A stretch of DNA of 64,000 nt, from assembly GCF_900113715.1 (NCBI RefSeq), contig NZ_FOQK01000002.1, positions 1 to 64,000 of the forward strand, given 5' to 3'. Of the stretch, positions 26,607-35,339 are shown piece after piece (position 1 is the first letter of the stretch; every line of letters begins with the position of its first letter). The stretch is from Pseudoselenomonas ruminantium (GTDB lineage Bacteria; Bacillota; Negativicutes; Selenomonadales; Selenomonadaceae). A program made the translations under genes and the position numbers. The notes beneath the pieces are model-generated. The model was not told the DNA's origin. It did no database searches and saw only the letters and a list, made by a program, of their open reading frames with translations.

Positions 26607-28487
26607 ATGAGAAAGGATGCAAAAGAAATGAGTAATTTCACTGCAAATGCCAAGGGTGGCACAATTATCCTGACGAAAGGGAATGATACGGTACGTTTGG
26701 GCAAGGGGACGGATGTTATCCGTACGGGCCTGAACAGCGGCACAAACAATGTCGTTTACAACTATGACAGCAGCCGTGATATTCTGGAGATTGAAAAGGG
26801 TGTAAAGATTGTTGATGGCGTAAGAGGCTATTCTTTTGTGGGGAATAACTTGGTTATGCGCCTGGGCAATACGAAGATTAACTTGGTAAATATGGTCAAT
26901 AAGAGCGTACGATTCCGTGTGCAGGGCAGCAATAAAGTGGAAACGGCTAATTTTTACCGTGAGCTGCCAAAGAATACCAGCTATGCTAAGAATGGCAAGG
27001 TAATGGATTGGACAAGAGTAGTGGCCAATGCTAGTTTTTCCGCTAGCAAGTTTGACATGAGTGAGTACAACGAAAATCTTAAGACGTTTGATGCGCGCAA
27101 TGTGAGACGTTATATTACTATTGCAGGTAATCATGGCAATAATGTCATTTACACGGGCAATTATGGCAGCCTGATTGAGCCGAGCCGTGGCAACGATACG
27201 ATTTATCTGGGCAAAGGCACGGATGTCATCCGCGTGGATGCGAACGATGGCAGTAACGTTGTTTATAATTATGACAGCAACAGAGACATCCTTGAAATCG
27301 ATAAGAAAGTCAATACCAAGGCTAAGAACTGGCGAGGTTATTCTCTGGTAGGCAATGATTTGGTTGCTCGTCTGGGAAATACGAAGCTGACTTTAAAGAA
27401 TATGGTGAACAAATCGGTTCGTTTCCGCATTCAGGGATCCAGTAAAGTGGAGACGGCTAATTTCTATAAGGAACTGCCGAAAAATACCAGCTATGCTAGA
27501 AATGGCAAGGTGATGGATTGGACCAGAGTAGTAGCCAACAGCAGCTTCTCGAATAAGTTTGATATGAGTGAGTATAACGAGAACCTCAGAACGTTTGATG
27601 CTCGTGCTGTGAGAACGCATGTGTATATTGCAGGAAACCGCGGAAATAATGTTATTTATGCAGGCAATTATGGCAGCAATATCAAGGGCGGCGACGGCAA
27701 CGACACGATTTATTGTGGTAATGGTGCTGACTATATCTATTACGACAATGATGATAACAACGATACGCTGGTTAATTTCAATGCCAAGAAAGATATAGTT
27801 GGTGTAGGCAAGGATGCTGGTGATATCAAGAGTGTGACGCTTGATGGTAAAGATGTAGTGGTTACCATTGGCCAGAATAAGTGGCATGCAAATCACGGCA
27901 ACGGTTCGCTTCGTTTCAAGAATGGTGCAACGATGGGCGGTATCCGTATCCAGGGCGAGAGATCCCCGCAGAAGAGAACGTTGGCACAGACGGTTTCGTA
28001 TAATACGGGCAACCGTACGTTGACGGCGCTGACGACTAACGTAGGTGGTAATTATAATCTTGCTTCTTATGCTGCTAACGCAGTAACGCTCAATGCGAAC
28101 AAGCTTAGAGTCAAGGCAACGCTTGTGGGCAATGCGCAGAACAATACGATTATCGCTGGCCAGGCTGGCAGTGAAATCCGCGCTGGCAAAGGAAATGATA
28201 GAATTACCTGCGGTGCAGGCGCAGATCGCATTTGGTTCGCGAAAGGCGATGGCAGGGATACGGTGCTCAAGTCGGGCAAGACGGATGTAGCGTATCTTTA
28301 TGGGGTTAGAGACATCAAGCAGGTCACGGCGAAGTGCGTGAAGGGTGTTATGACGCTGGGCATCAAGGGTTGCAGCGATACGCTTAGCATTTCCGGTTGG
28401 AAGGCAGGTAGCAGCTTGTCGACGGTCCAGCTCGCTAATGGTGTCAAATACAATCTGGCTGCGAATGGCAAACTGACGAGAAAATAA
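26607..28487 (+). CDS. RTX-related modular secreted protein, likely substrate of the adjacent type I system
   Basis: 626 residues, no N-terminal signal peptide, as expected for type I substrates that carry a C-terminal signal. Four modules of about 165-170 residues each open with an RTX-like turn pair: KGNDTVRLGKGTDVIR (24), RGNDTIYLGKGTDVIR (194), GDGNDTIYCGNGADYIYY (362), KGNDRITCGAGADRIWF (528). Modules one and two are near copies, the third diverges, the fourth is short. Rich in Asn, Gly, Asp and Val with few Cys. The Gly-Asn-Asp turns suggest Ca2+ binding outside the cell. Function could be adhesin, surface layer or matrix protein; no enzyme domain is seen. ATG 26607 follows AAGGGAGA; ATG 26628 is possible. 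Confidence 0.8.
   Translation: MRKDAKEMSNFTANAKGGTIILTKGNDTVRLGKGTDVIRTGLNSGTNNVVYNYDSSRDILEIEKGVKIVDGVRGYSFVGNNLVMRLGNTKINLVNMVNKSVRFRVQGSNKVETANFYRELPKNTSYAKNGKVMDWTRVVANASFSASKFDMSEYNENLKTFDARNVRRYITIAGNHGNNVIYTGNYGSLIEPSRGNDTIYLGKGTDVIRVDANDGSNVVYNYDSNRDILEIDKKVNTKAKNWRGYSLVGNDLVARLGNTKLTLKNMVNKSVRFRIQGSSKVETANFYKELPKNTSYARNGKVMDWTRVVANSSFSNKFDMSEYNENLRTFDARAVRTHVYIAGNRGNNVIYAGNYGSNIKGGDGNDTIYCGNGADYIYYDNDDNNDTLVNFNAKKDIVGVGKDAGDIKSVTLDGKDVVVTIGQNKWHANHGNGSLRFKNGATMGGIRIQGERSPQKRTLAQTVSYNTGNRTLTALTTNVGGNYNLASYAANAVTLNANKLRVKATLVGNAQNNTIIAGQAGSEIRAGKGNDRITCGAGADRIWFAKGDGRDTVLKSGKTDVAYLYGVRDIKQVTAKCVKGVMTLGIKGCSDTLSISGWKAGSSLSTVQLANGVKYNLAANGKLTRK
26676..28247 (+). repeat. Protein-coding repeat modules of the RTX-like gene
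   Basis: Module starts fall near 26676, 27186, 27687 and 28188, spaced 510, 501 and 501 bases. The first two are alike along their full length, including the blocks VNKSVRFR-QGS-KVETANFY and NGKVMDWTRVVAN; the third and fourth keep only the turn pair and hydrophobic pattern. This indicates one recent and two older duplications. Confidence 0.8.
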
Positions 28488-28507
28488 TTGAATCATTAGA
28501 TTTATGG

Positions 28508-28539
28508 AATACGGAGCTTTTTTAGCTCCGTATTTTTTT
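28508..28539 (+). terminator. Rho-independent terminator after the RTX-like gene
   Basis: AATACGGAGCT (28508-28518) pairs with AGCTCCGTATT (28524-28534), followed by seven T. It closes the secretion operon. Confidence 0.92.
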
Positions 28540-28650
28540 GCAGGCAGATTCAGCAATACAGGCGGTTCATTGGCAGAATTTCGGCAGGATTTTGATGATA
28601 TAAGGACGAATACATAAGCATAAATTATGCTGGTGTGGAGGGGAATGGTT

Positions 28651-29640
28651 ATGGATAATCAGAGACTTTGCCAATTTTTGGAGGAGAAGACTTCGTCCTG
28701 CAAGGTACTGGTGGTTGGCGATATTATGCTGGATAAGTATTATTATGGAGAAGTGACGCGTATCTCGGGGGAGGCGCCGGTGCCGATTACGCGGGTACAT
28801 TCGTCGGATGAGAAGCTTGGCGGCGGGGCTAATATCGCCTACAACTTGTCGGTGCTGGGCTGCCAGACGGGGCTGTCGGGGTTCGTCGGCGATGATGCGC
28901 ATTGTGTGAGCATGGTCGAGAAGCTGGCGGATCATGGCATCGACAGCGCGGGGCTTATCCGCACAGATCGTCCGACGACGACGAAGGTGCGTATCATGAG
29001 CGGCAACCAGCAGATGTTCCGCCTGGATTTTGAGCAGGTCGGCGCGGTGGCTGAGGTGTATGCGGAGGCGTTCCAGCAGTACATCGGCGGCAGGCTCAAT
29101 GAGAGCCTTGACTGCGTGGTCATTTCCGATCATGATAATGGTGCCTGCACGGAGAAGTCGTGCGCGAAAATCATTGAGCTTTGCCATAACCATGGCGTGC
29201 CGGTCGTGGTCGATATGAGCGGGCATAACTGGGTAAACTATGCGCATGCGGACTATGTGGTGGCGAATATGAAACGCGTGAATCAGGTGCTGCTGCAGCC
29301 CGTGGAAAATGAAGATGCGGCGATTGAGAAGGCGGCCCATTATCTGATGCGCAAGTACCGCGTGCGCAATGTCATCGTGACGCGGTCGGAGAAGGGCTTG
29401 TCGCTGGTGGGAAATGATGTGGTCAAGCATATCCCGACAAAGGCCCAGGAGCTTTTCGATGTGCTCGGTGCTACCGATACGATTGCGGCGGTGTTCGCGC
29501 TGGCCCTGGCTGGCGGGCTGAATCCCCGCGAGGGCGCGTATCTGGCGAATCTGGCAGCCAGCAGGGTCGTGGCGCGCGTCGGTACCTATGCGGTTACGCG
29601 TGAGGAATTGCAGGGGTTACTACGTGCGGGTGCGATGTGA
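28651..29640 (+). CDS. PfkB-family kinase, divergent HldE N-domain (heptose-7-phosphate kinase) homologue
   Basis: 329 residues matching only the kinase half of HldE/RfaE. The substrate side is well kept: VVGDIMLDKYYYGEVTRISG, EAPVPITRV, GGGANIAYNLSVLG, TKVRIMSGNQQMFRLDFEQ. The nucleotide/catalytic side is changed: SDYxKG reads SDHDNG, DPKG reads DMSG, TPN reads VAN, and the PfkB signature GAGDT reads GATDT, keeping the aspartate. Family knowledge suggests phosphorylation of sedoheptulose-derived heptose-7-phosphate, but activity is doubtful. No gmhA/gmhB or adenylyltransferase gene is near. ATG 28651 has GGAGGGGA 6 bases upstream; ATG 28645 abuts it. Confidence 0.8.
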   Translation: MDNQRLCQFLEEKTSSCKVLVVGDIMLDKYYYGEVTRISGEAPVPITRVHSSDEKLGGGANIAYNLSVLGCQTGLSGFVGDDAHCVSMVEKLADHGIDSAGLIRTDRPTTTKVRIMSGNQQMFRLDFEQVGAVAEVYAEAFQQYIGGRLNESLDCVVISDHDNGACTEKSCAKIIELCHNHGVPVVVDMSGHNWVNYAHADYVVANMKRVNQVLLQPVENEDAAIEKAAHYLMRKYRVRNVIVTRSEKGLSLVGNDVVKHIPTKAQELFDVLGATDTIAAVFALALAGGLNPREGAYLANLAASRVVARVGTYAVTREELQGLLRAGAM

Positions 29641-29646
29641 TATAAT
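29638..29646 (+). promoter_or_regulatory. Extended -10 promoter for the M16 peptidase gene
   Basis: TGATATAAT overlapping the kinase stop codon: TG, one base, consensus TATAAT at 29641-29646, about 36 bases before the start codon. The -35 is poor. Confidence 0.65.
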
Positions 29647-29681
29647 AGTAGAGATTGACCGATAGATAAGGGGGAGATTTG

Positions 29682-32597
29682 TTGACCATTAGCGATATGA
29701 TTCATGGTTTCAAGGTAATACGCAAAAGTGATTTGCCGGAGACTGATTCCACGGCCTGGATTTTCGAGCATGAAAAGACGGGGGCGCGGGTCTTTTTCCT
29801 GCAGAATGACGATGATAATAAGGTTTTTTCGATTTCGTTCCGCACGCCGCCGGTAGATGATACGGGTGTTGCGCATATCGTTGAGCATTCGACGCTTTGC
29901 GGCAGCCGCAAGTATCCGCTCAAGGAACCGTTTGTCGAGCTCGTCAAGGGCTCACTCAATACGTTCCTCAATGCGATGACGTATCCGGATAAGACGATGT
30001 ATCCAGTGGCGAGCCGCAATGACAAGGATTTCCAGAATCTTATGGATGTCTATCTCGATGCGGTATTCTATCCGAATATGCGCGAGAATCCGCAGATCCT
30101 CATGCAGGAGGGCTGGCATTACGAGATCGAGACGCCGGATGAGCCGCTCACATACAGTGGTGTCGTCTATAATGAAATGAAGGGCGCGCTTTCGGCTCCC
30201 GATGATCTGCTCGAGAGCCGTATCATGACGTCGCTTTATCCCGATACGACATATGGCTATGAGTCGGGCGGCGATCCTGAGGCAATCCCGCAGCTTACGC
30301 AGGAAATGTTCGTGGATTTCCATAGCAAGTATTATCATCCGTCGAACAGCTACATTTATCTCTATGGCGATTTGGATATCGAGGAAAAGCTCGCGTATCT
30401 TGATGCGGAGTATCTGAGCCATTTTGACCGCATCGAGGTGGCATCGCAGATTGACCGTCAGCCCTCCTTTGCGGCGCTCAAGCGTGTGGCTAAGGAGTAT
30501 CCGGTCAGCAAGGATGAGGAGACGGCGGAGAAGACGTTCCTGTCGCTCAACTGGGTGGTTGGCGAGAGCCTTGATGTCGTGGATATGATGGGGCTCGAGA
30601 TCCTGGAGCATGCGCTCTTGCGCACGCCGGCAGCTCCGCTGCGCAAGGCGCTGATCGATGCCCGGATCGGCAAGGATGTCGACTCGAATTTCGAGGAGGA
30701 TATGCTGCAGCCGTTCTTCAGCATCATTGTGAGCAATTCAGAGATTGACCGCGCCGATACCTTCTATGAGCTGGTCATGGCGACGCTCAAGAAGCTCGCC
30801 GATGAGGGTCTGGACCGCACGCTGATGGAGGCGTCGCTGAACCTCTTGGAGTTCCGTCTGCGTGAGTCGGATTTCGGTTCGGCGCCGAAGGGGCTCATCT
30901 ATGGCATCCGTGCGATGAAGACCTGGCTCTACGATGGCGAGCCGGAGGAAGTCCTGCGTTATGAGAAGATCCTGCAGGCGATGAAGGAAGGCTTGGACAA
31001 CGGCTATTTCGAGGGGCTTATCCGCAAGTATTTCCTGCAGAATACCCATGCGACGCTGCTGACGCTCGCACCGAGCCAGACCATGGCTGCTGAGCGTGAG
31101 GCTGAGCAGGAGCAGGAATTGGCGGCCAAGAAGGCGGCGCTGAGCGAGCAGGAGATCGCGGACATCATCGCAGCGACGAAGGCCCTCAAGGAGCGCCAGC
31201 AGAGCCCGGAGACTGAGGAAGCGCTGGCGACGATCCCGGTGCTGAAGCTCTCGGATATCCGCCGCGAGGCGTATGAGCTGCCGCTCAAGGAGCTTGACCT
31301 TGCAGGCACGAAGGTGCTGTTCAGTGATGTCGAGACGCATGGCATCGTGTATCTGACGTTGTTCTTCGATGCCCAGACGGTGCCGCAGGAGCAGCTGCCC
31401 TATGCGTTCCTGCTCAGTGAGATCATCGGCAGTGTCGACACGAAGGATCATAGCTATGCAGAGCTTGCAAATCTCAAGAACCTGCATACTGGTGGCATCA
31501 CCTATGATATCGTGACGTATACGAAGAATGGTGAGCCGGATTCCTGTGCGCCGAAGTTCAAGATCAAGGCGAAGGTGCTCAAGGAAAAACTCCCGGAGCT
31601 GCTGCAGCTGCTGCAGGAAATCCTGACGCAGAGCCGGTTCACGGACAAGAAGCGCGTGCGTGAGCTGCTGGAGCAGGAGCAGGCAGCGATGGAGCTCAAC
31701 CTGCAGCGCTCGGCGCATCAGGTCGTGGCATCGCGTCTGGCAGGCTATCTTTCGCCAGCTGGCCGCTATGCGGATGAGGGCGGGCTGCCCTTCTATCAGT
31801 TCGTGAAGGAGTTCCTGGCTGACTTCGATGCTGGCATGGAGAAGATGCAGGTTGTCTTTGCAGAGCTCCTGCCGAAACTCTTCAACAGCAATCGTTTGAT
31901 CCTGTCGCTTACCGAGCGGGAGAGCGACTACAAGGCCTTTGCTGATGTGTTTGCGGCATTCCAGCAAGAGCTCTGCCATACAGACTTCCCGGCCCAGGCG
32001 TATCGTTGGGAGCTGGCTGCCCGCAATGAGGGCCTGACCTCGTCGAGCCGCGTCCAGTATGTCGGCCAGGGGGCGAATTTCCTGAAGCTTGGTTACTCCT
32101 TCACGGGTGTCATGCATGTGCTGGAGACGCTGTTGCGTTATGATTACTTCTGGACGAAGATCCGTGTGCAGGGCGGTGCCTATGGTGCCTTCACGAGCTT
32201 CAACCGCAATGGCATGATGTATTTCGGTTCGTACCGCGACCCGAATCTCGCGGAGACCTTGGATGTCTTTGCGGGCACGGCTGACTATATCCGTAATTTC
32301 GAGGCTTCGGAGCGGGAGATGGATAAGTTCATCATCGGGACGATGAGTGGTATCGATACGCCGCTGACGCCGCAGATGAAGGGCAGTGCGGCGGCTACAT
32401 GCTGGCTGCGCGGCATCACAAAGGCTGATCGTCAGAAGAGCCGCGAGCAGATCCTTGATGCGCGGCAGCAGGATATCCGCAATCTTGCCGGCCTGGTCGA
32501 GGACTGCATGGCACAGAAGGTGCTCTGCGTATTCGGCGGCCAGCAGAAAATCGAGGAGAATCAAGCGGTATTCGGTGAGGTAAGACCTGCCCTTTAA
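29682..32597 (+). CDS. M16C metallopeptidase (insulinase family, presequence protease-like)
   Basis: Zinc peptidase of about 970 residues, the normal size for M16C enzymes formed of four similar domains in one chain. The inverted zinc motif HIVEH is near residue 65, followed by the family block STLCGSRKYPLKEPFVEL; the third ligand glutamate is in the VVYNEMKGALS region. The C-terminal half has the inactive paired domains with KLGYSFTGVMHVLETLLRYD and GGAYGAFTSFNRNG. It degrades peptides inside a closed chamber; no signal peptide is seen, so it is cytoplasmic. The start is probably TTG 29682, 5 bases after GGGGGAG; TTG 29679 also fits. Confidence 0.92.
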   Translation: MTISDMIHGFKVIRKSDLPETDSTAWIFEHEKTGARVFFLQNDDDNKVFSISFRTPPVDDTGVAHIVEHSTLCGSRKYPLKEPFVELVKGSLNTFLNAMTYPDKTMYPVASRNDKDFQNLMDVYLDAVFYPNMRENPQILMQEGWHYEIETPDEPLTYSGVVYNEMKGALSAPDDLLESRIMTSLYPDTTYGYESGGDPEAIPQLTQEMFVDFHSKYYHPSNSYIYLYGDLDIEEKLAYLDAEYLSHFDRIEVASQIDRQPSFAALKRVAKEYPVSKDEETAEKTFLSLNWVVGESLDVVDMMGLEILEHALLRTPAAPLRKALIDARIGKDVDSNFEEDMLQPFFSIIVSNSEIDRADTFYELVMATLKKLADEGLDRTLMEASLNLLEFRLRESDFGSAPKGLIYGIRAMKTWLYDGEPEEVLRYEKILQAMKEGLDNGYFEGLIRKYFLQNTHATLLTLAPSQTMAAEREAEQEQELAAKKAALSEQEIADIIAATKALKERQQSPETEEALATIPVLKLSDIRREAYELPLKELDLAGTKVLFSDVETHGIVYLTLFFDAQTVPQEQLPYAFLLSEIIGSVDTKDHSYAELANLKNLHTGGITYDIVTYTKNGEPDSCAPKFKIKAKVLKEKLPELLQLLQEILTQSRFTDKKRVRELLEQEQAAMELNLQRSAHQVVASRLAGYLSPAGRYADEGGLPFYQFVKEFLADFDAGMEKMQVVFAELLPKLFNSNRLILSLTERESDYKAFADVFAAFQQELCHTDFPAQAYRWELAARNEGLTSSSRVQYVGQGANFLKLGYSFTGVMHVLETLLRYDYFWTKIRVQGGAYGAFTSFNRNGMMYFGSYRDPNLAETLDVFAGTADYIRNFEASEREMDKFIIGTMSGIDTPLTPQMKGSAAATCWLRGITKADRQKSREQILDARQQDIRNLAGLVEDCMAQKVLCVFGGQQKIEENQAVFGEVRPAL

Positions 32598-32622
32598 AGG
32601 CACTTTTAGCGTGGGCTTTGCG

Positions 32623-32651
32623 TTGACTTTCGCCGCGTATCATGTGATAAT
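32623..32651 (+). promoter_or_regulatory. Promoter of dapA
   Basis: -35 TTGACT (32623-32628), 17-base spacer, -10 GATAAT (32646-32651) with TG one base upstream (extended). Start codon 49 bases beyond. Confidence 0.8.
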
Positions 32652-32699
32652 GTTAGGAAAAGATAGGCTATACAGGATAATGTTGTAGGGGGCTTTTTG

Positions 32700-33587
32700 A
32701 TGAAAAAACCGATTTTCAGAGGTGCAGGCGTCGCTATCATCACGCCGTATACAGAGGAAGGTATCAATTTCCCGGAGCTGGGGCGTATCATCGAGGATCA
32801 GATTGCTGGTGGTACGGATGCCATCGTCATCACGGGCACGACGGGCGAGTCAGCTACGATGACCGATGCTGAGCATCGCGCGGCCATCAAGTTCGCGGTC
32901 GAGCAGGTCAAGGGCCGTATCCCGGTCATTGCCGGTACGGGCTCGAATGAGACGTCGTATGCGGTATCCTTGTCCAAGTACGCCGAGGAAGTTGGTGCTG
33001 ATGCACTGCTGGTTGTGACGCCGTACTACAACAAATGCACGCAGAAAGGTCTCATCGCCCATTACAAGGCGATTGCCGAGGCTGTCAATATCCCTATTAT
33101 CCTGTATGATGTACCGTCACGCACGGGCGTTGGTATCACGACAGCTACGTATGTCGAGCTTGCGAAAGTGCCGAATATCGTAGCGGTCAAGGAGGCTAAT
33201 GGCGATCTGTCGAAGATCCTGCGCCTTAAGGCTGCTGTTGGCGATGATCTTGTCATCTATTCGGGCAACGACGATCAGATCGTGCCCATCCTGTCGCTTG
33301 GCGGCCAGGGTGTCATCTCGGTGCTTTCGAATGTGGCACCGAAAGATACGCATGATATGTGCCAGGCTTATTTTGACGGTGATGTCAAGAAGGCGGCGGA
33401 TCTGCAGATTGCTTATGCAGATCTTATCGATGCCTTGTTCTGCGAAGTCAATCCGATTCCAGTCAAGGTTGCTATGCGCAAGCTCGGTTACAATGCCGGT
33501 CCGCTGCGCATGCCGCTCTGTGAGATGGAGCCGGAGCATGAGCGCCAGCTCGAAGCTGCGCTGCGCAATCATGGCCTGCTGAAGTAA
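32700..33587 (+). CDS. dapA: 4-hydroxy-tetrahydrodipicolinate synthase
   Basis: Condenses pyruvate with aspartate semialdehyde, the first committed step to lysine and diaminopimelate. TIM-barrel protein of 295 residues, normal length: GTTGESATM near residue 45, VVTPYYNKCTQKGL, catalytic Tyr in LYDVPSRTG (about 136), Schiff-base lysine in VAVKEANGD (about 164) and the GGQGVISVLSN block. ATG 32700 follows TAGGGGGC; an adjacent TTG is less likely. It stands alone between its own promoter and terminator. Confidence 0.97.
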   Translation: MKKPIFRGAGVAIITPYTEEGINFPELGRIIEDQIAGGTDAIVITGTTGESATMTDAEHRAAIKFAVEQVKGRIPVIAGTGSNETSYAVSLSKYAEEVGADALLVVTPYYNKCTQKGLIAHYKAIAEAVNIPIILYDVPSRTGVGITTATYVELAKVPNIVAVKEANGDLSKILRLKAAVGDDLVIYSGNDDQIVPILSLGGQGVISVLSNVAPKDTHDMCQAYFDGDVKKAADLQIAYADLIDALFCEVNPIPVKVAMRKLGYNAGPLRMPLCEMEPEHERQLEAALRNHGLLK

Positions 33588-33603
33588 GAATGACTAGTCA
33601 ATG

Positions 33604-33631
33604 AAGCCTTCCCCTGCGGGGGAAGGCTTTA
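33604..33631 (+). terminator. Rho-independent terminator after dapA
   Basis: AAGCCTTCCCC (33604-33614) pairs perfectly with GGGGAAGGCTT (33619-33629), followed by a short T tract. Confidence 0.85.
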
Positions 33632-33648
33632 TCTGTTGAGGTGGTAAT

Positions 33649-34311
33649 ATGCACGGAGTTTTTGATATTGTCGGGCCGGTGATGATCGGCCCCTCGAGTT
33701 CGCATACAGCAGGAGCGGTGCGGCTGGGACTTATGGCGCGTAAGATTTTGGGCGAGCCGGCGGTGCGGGCGGAAATCAATCTGCATGGCTCCTTTGCGCG
33801 CACGTATCGCGGCCATGGCACGGATAAGGCGCTGATTGCGGGCATCCTGGGCTTTGCCCCGGATGATGAACGCATCCGCGATGCACTGTCCCTGGCCGAT
33901 AAACAGGGGCTGGCGTACAGTTTCCAGCCGGTCAATCTCGAGGAGGCCCATCCCAATACGGCGGTCATTTATCTCGTGGGGATTACCGGCCGTGTGGCGC
34001 GTGTGCGCGGGGCTTCAGTTGGCGGTGGTAATATCATGATTACGAATATTGACGGTTATGCGGTGGAATTGACCGGTCAATATCCAGCACTCATCACGAT
34101 TCATCGCGACCGTCCAGGTGTCATCACGCAGGTCACGCAGATTCTCTCGCGCTATGAGGTAAACATCGCGTTTATGCGCGTATCGCGGCAGAATCGTGGG
34201 GAGACGGCCATGATGATCATGGAGCTTGACGATCAGCCCGCTGAAGAGGTGGTCGACGAGTGCCGTGAGGTCTACGAGGTCGAGAATGCCTTTTCGATTC
34301 CGGCTATTTGA
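33649..34311 (+). CDS. sdaAB: L-serine dehydratase, beta subunit
   Basis: Smaller subunit of the iron-sulfur L-serine ammonia-lyase that turns serine into pyruvate and ammonia. 220 residues: FDIVGPVMIGPSSSHTAGAV at the start, RGHGTDKALIAGILGF, then a C-terminal ACT domain from about 145 (YPALITIHRDRPGVITQVTQ). Paired with the alpha subunit gene 34 bases downstream, the split form usual in Firmicutes. Confidence 0.95.
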   Translation: MHGVFDIVGPVMIGPSSSHTAGAVRLGLMARKILGEPAVRAEINLHGSFARTYRGHGTDKALIAGILGFAPDDERIRDALSLADKQGLAYSFQPVNLEEAHPNTAVIYLVGITGRVARVRGASVGGGNIMITNIDGYAVELTGQYPALITIHRDRPGVITQVTQILSRYEVNIAFMRVSRQNRGETAMMIMELDDQPAEEVVDECREVYEVENAFSIPAI

Positions 34312-34345
34312 GCAGTCTGTGGATAAGTAAGGATGGAATAGAACG

Positions 34346-35221
34346 ATGATAAATTTCAATACGATGGGAGAGCTTATCGCGCTGGCAGAGGAAAAGGAGC
34401 TGCCAATCCATGAGATCGTGATTGCCCGGGAGATGCACGATAGCCAGCGCAGCCGTGAGGTAATCCTTGCGGGGATGCAGCACAACTGGGAGATCATGCA
34501 GGCCTCGATCGAGCGCGGGATCGTCAATACGGAGCATTCGGTCAGCGGCCTGACGGGCGGTGACTCCAAGCGGCTCTATGCGTATCGTGCGAAGGGCTAC
34601 ATGGGAAAGCAGACGCTGGCGGCAGCCGCCTATGCAGTCGGCATCAGTGAGGTCAATGCAGTCATGGGGCGCATCGTCGCCTGCCCGACGGCAGGCTCGT
34701 GCGGCATTGTGCCGGCGGCACTCTATGCAGCACGCGAGGAGCGCGGTCTGACAGATGAAGCAATCGTGCGCGCTCTGTTCACGGCGGCTGGTATCGGCAT
34801 GGTGGTTGACCAGAATGCGTCGATTGCGGGGGCAGAGGGCGGCTGCCAGGCTGAGTGCGGCACCGCGGCTGGCATGGCGGCTGGCGCTCTGGTAGAACTT
34901 GCCGGCGGGACGCCGGCGATGGTCGGCAATGCCTGTGCGCTGTCCATCAAGAACCTTTTGGGGCTGGTCTGCGATCCTGTAGCTGGGCTTGTCGAGGTGC
35001 CTTGTGTCAAGCGCAATGGTTTTGCCGTGGTGGAGGCGATGCTGGCAGCGGATATGACGCTGGCTGGTGTGCAGTCATTCATCCCCGTCGATGAGGTCAT
35101 CGAAGCGATGAACCGCATTGGCAAGGCCTTGCCGAAATCCTTGCGCGAGACGAGTGAGGGCGGGCTGGCTGTGACAGCTACGGCCAAGGCTGTGGAAAAG
35201 CGGATTTATCCCCAGGGCTAA
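34346..35221 (+). CDS. sdaAA: L-serine dehydratase, alpha subunit
   Basis: Carries the oxygen-sensitive [4Fe-4S] cluster of the enzyme. 291 residues with SVSGLTGGDSKRL, the cysteine blocks VACPTAGSCGIVPAAL, GGCQAECGTAAGMAAGAL and CDPVAGLVEVPC. ATG 34346 with AAGGATGG upstream. Co-transcribed with sdaAB. It suits an anaerobic amino-acid-fermenting organism. Confidence 0.95.
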   Translation: MINFNTMGELIALAEEKELPIHEIVIAREMHDSQRSREVILAGMQHNWEIMQASIERGIVNTEHSVSGLTGGDSKRLYAYRAKGYMGKQTLAAAAYAVGISEVNAVMGRIVACPTAGSCGIVPAALYAAREERGLTDEAIVRALFTAAGIGMVVDQNASIAGAEGGCQAECGTAAGMAAGALVELAGGTPAMVGNACALSIKNLLGLVCDPVAGLVEVPCVKRNGFAVVEAMLAADMTLAGVQSFIPVDEVIEAMNRIGKALPKSLRETSEGGLAVTATAKAVEKRIYPQG

Positions 35222-35339
35222 CATTCAGCATTCATTAAAGTTTCAGAAAATGACTGGCAGAATCGGCGCAAATAGTGTAGAATAGAGAAGAATGCGATAG
35301 GGATTCGCGAAATTTATTCAGTATGGAGGGAATTGATCC

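Noticed and set aside
27393-28556. 387-codon minus-strand frame opposite the RTX-like gene
   Set aside because: It reflects the repeated GGC, AAT and GAT codons of the sense strand; no RBS and no family.
30738-32603. 621-codon open frame on the minus strand inside the M16 peptidase gene
   Set aside because: It is a by-product of codon bias in the sense gene; the translation is low in complexity (Leu, Arg, His, Gln), without a family, and the sense strand encodes a clear peptidase.
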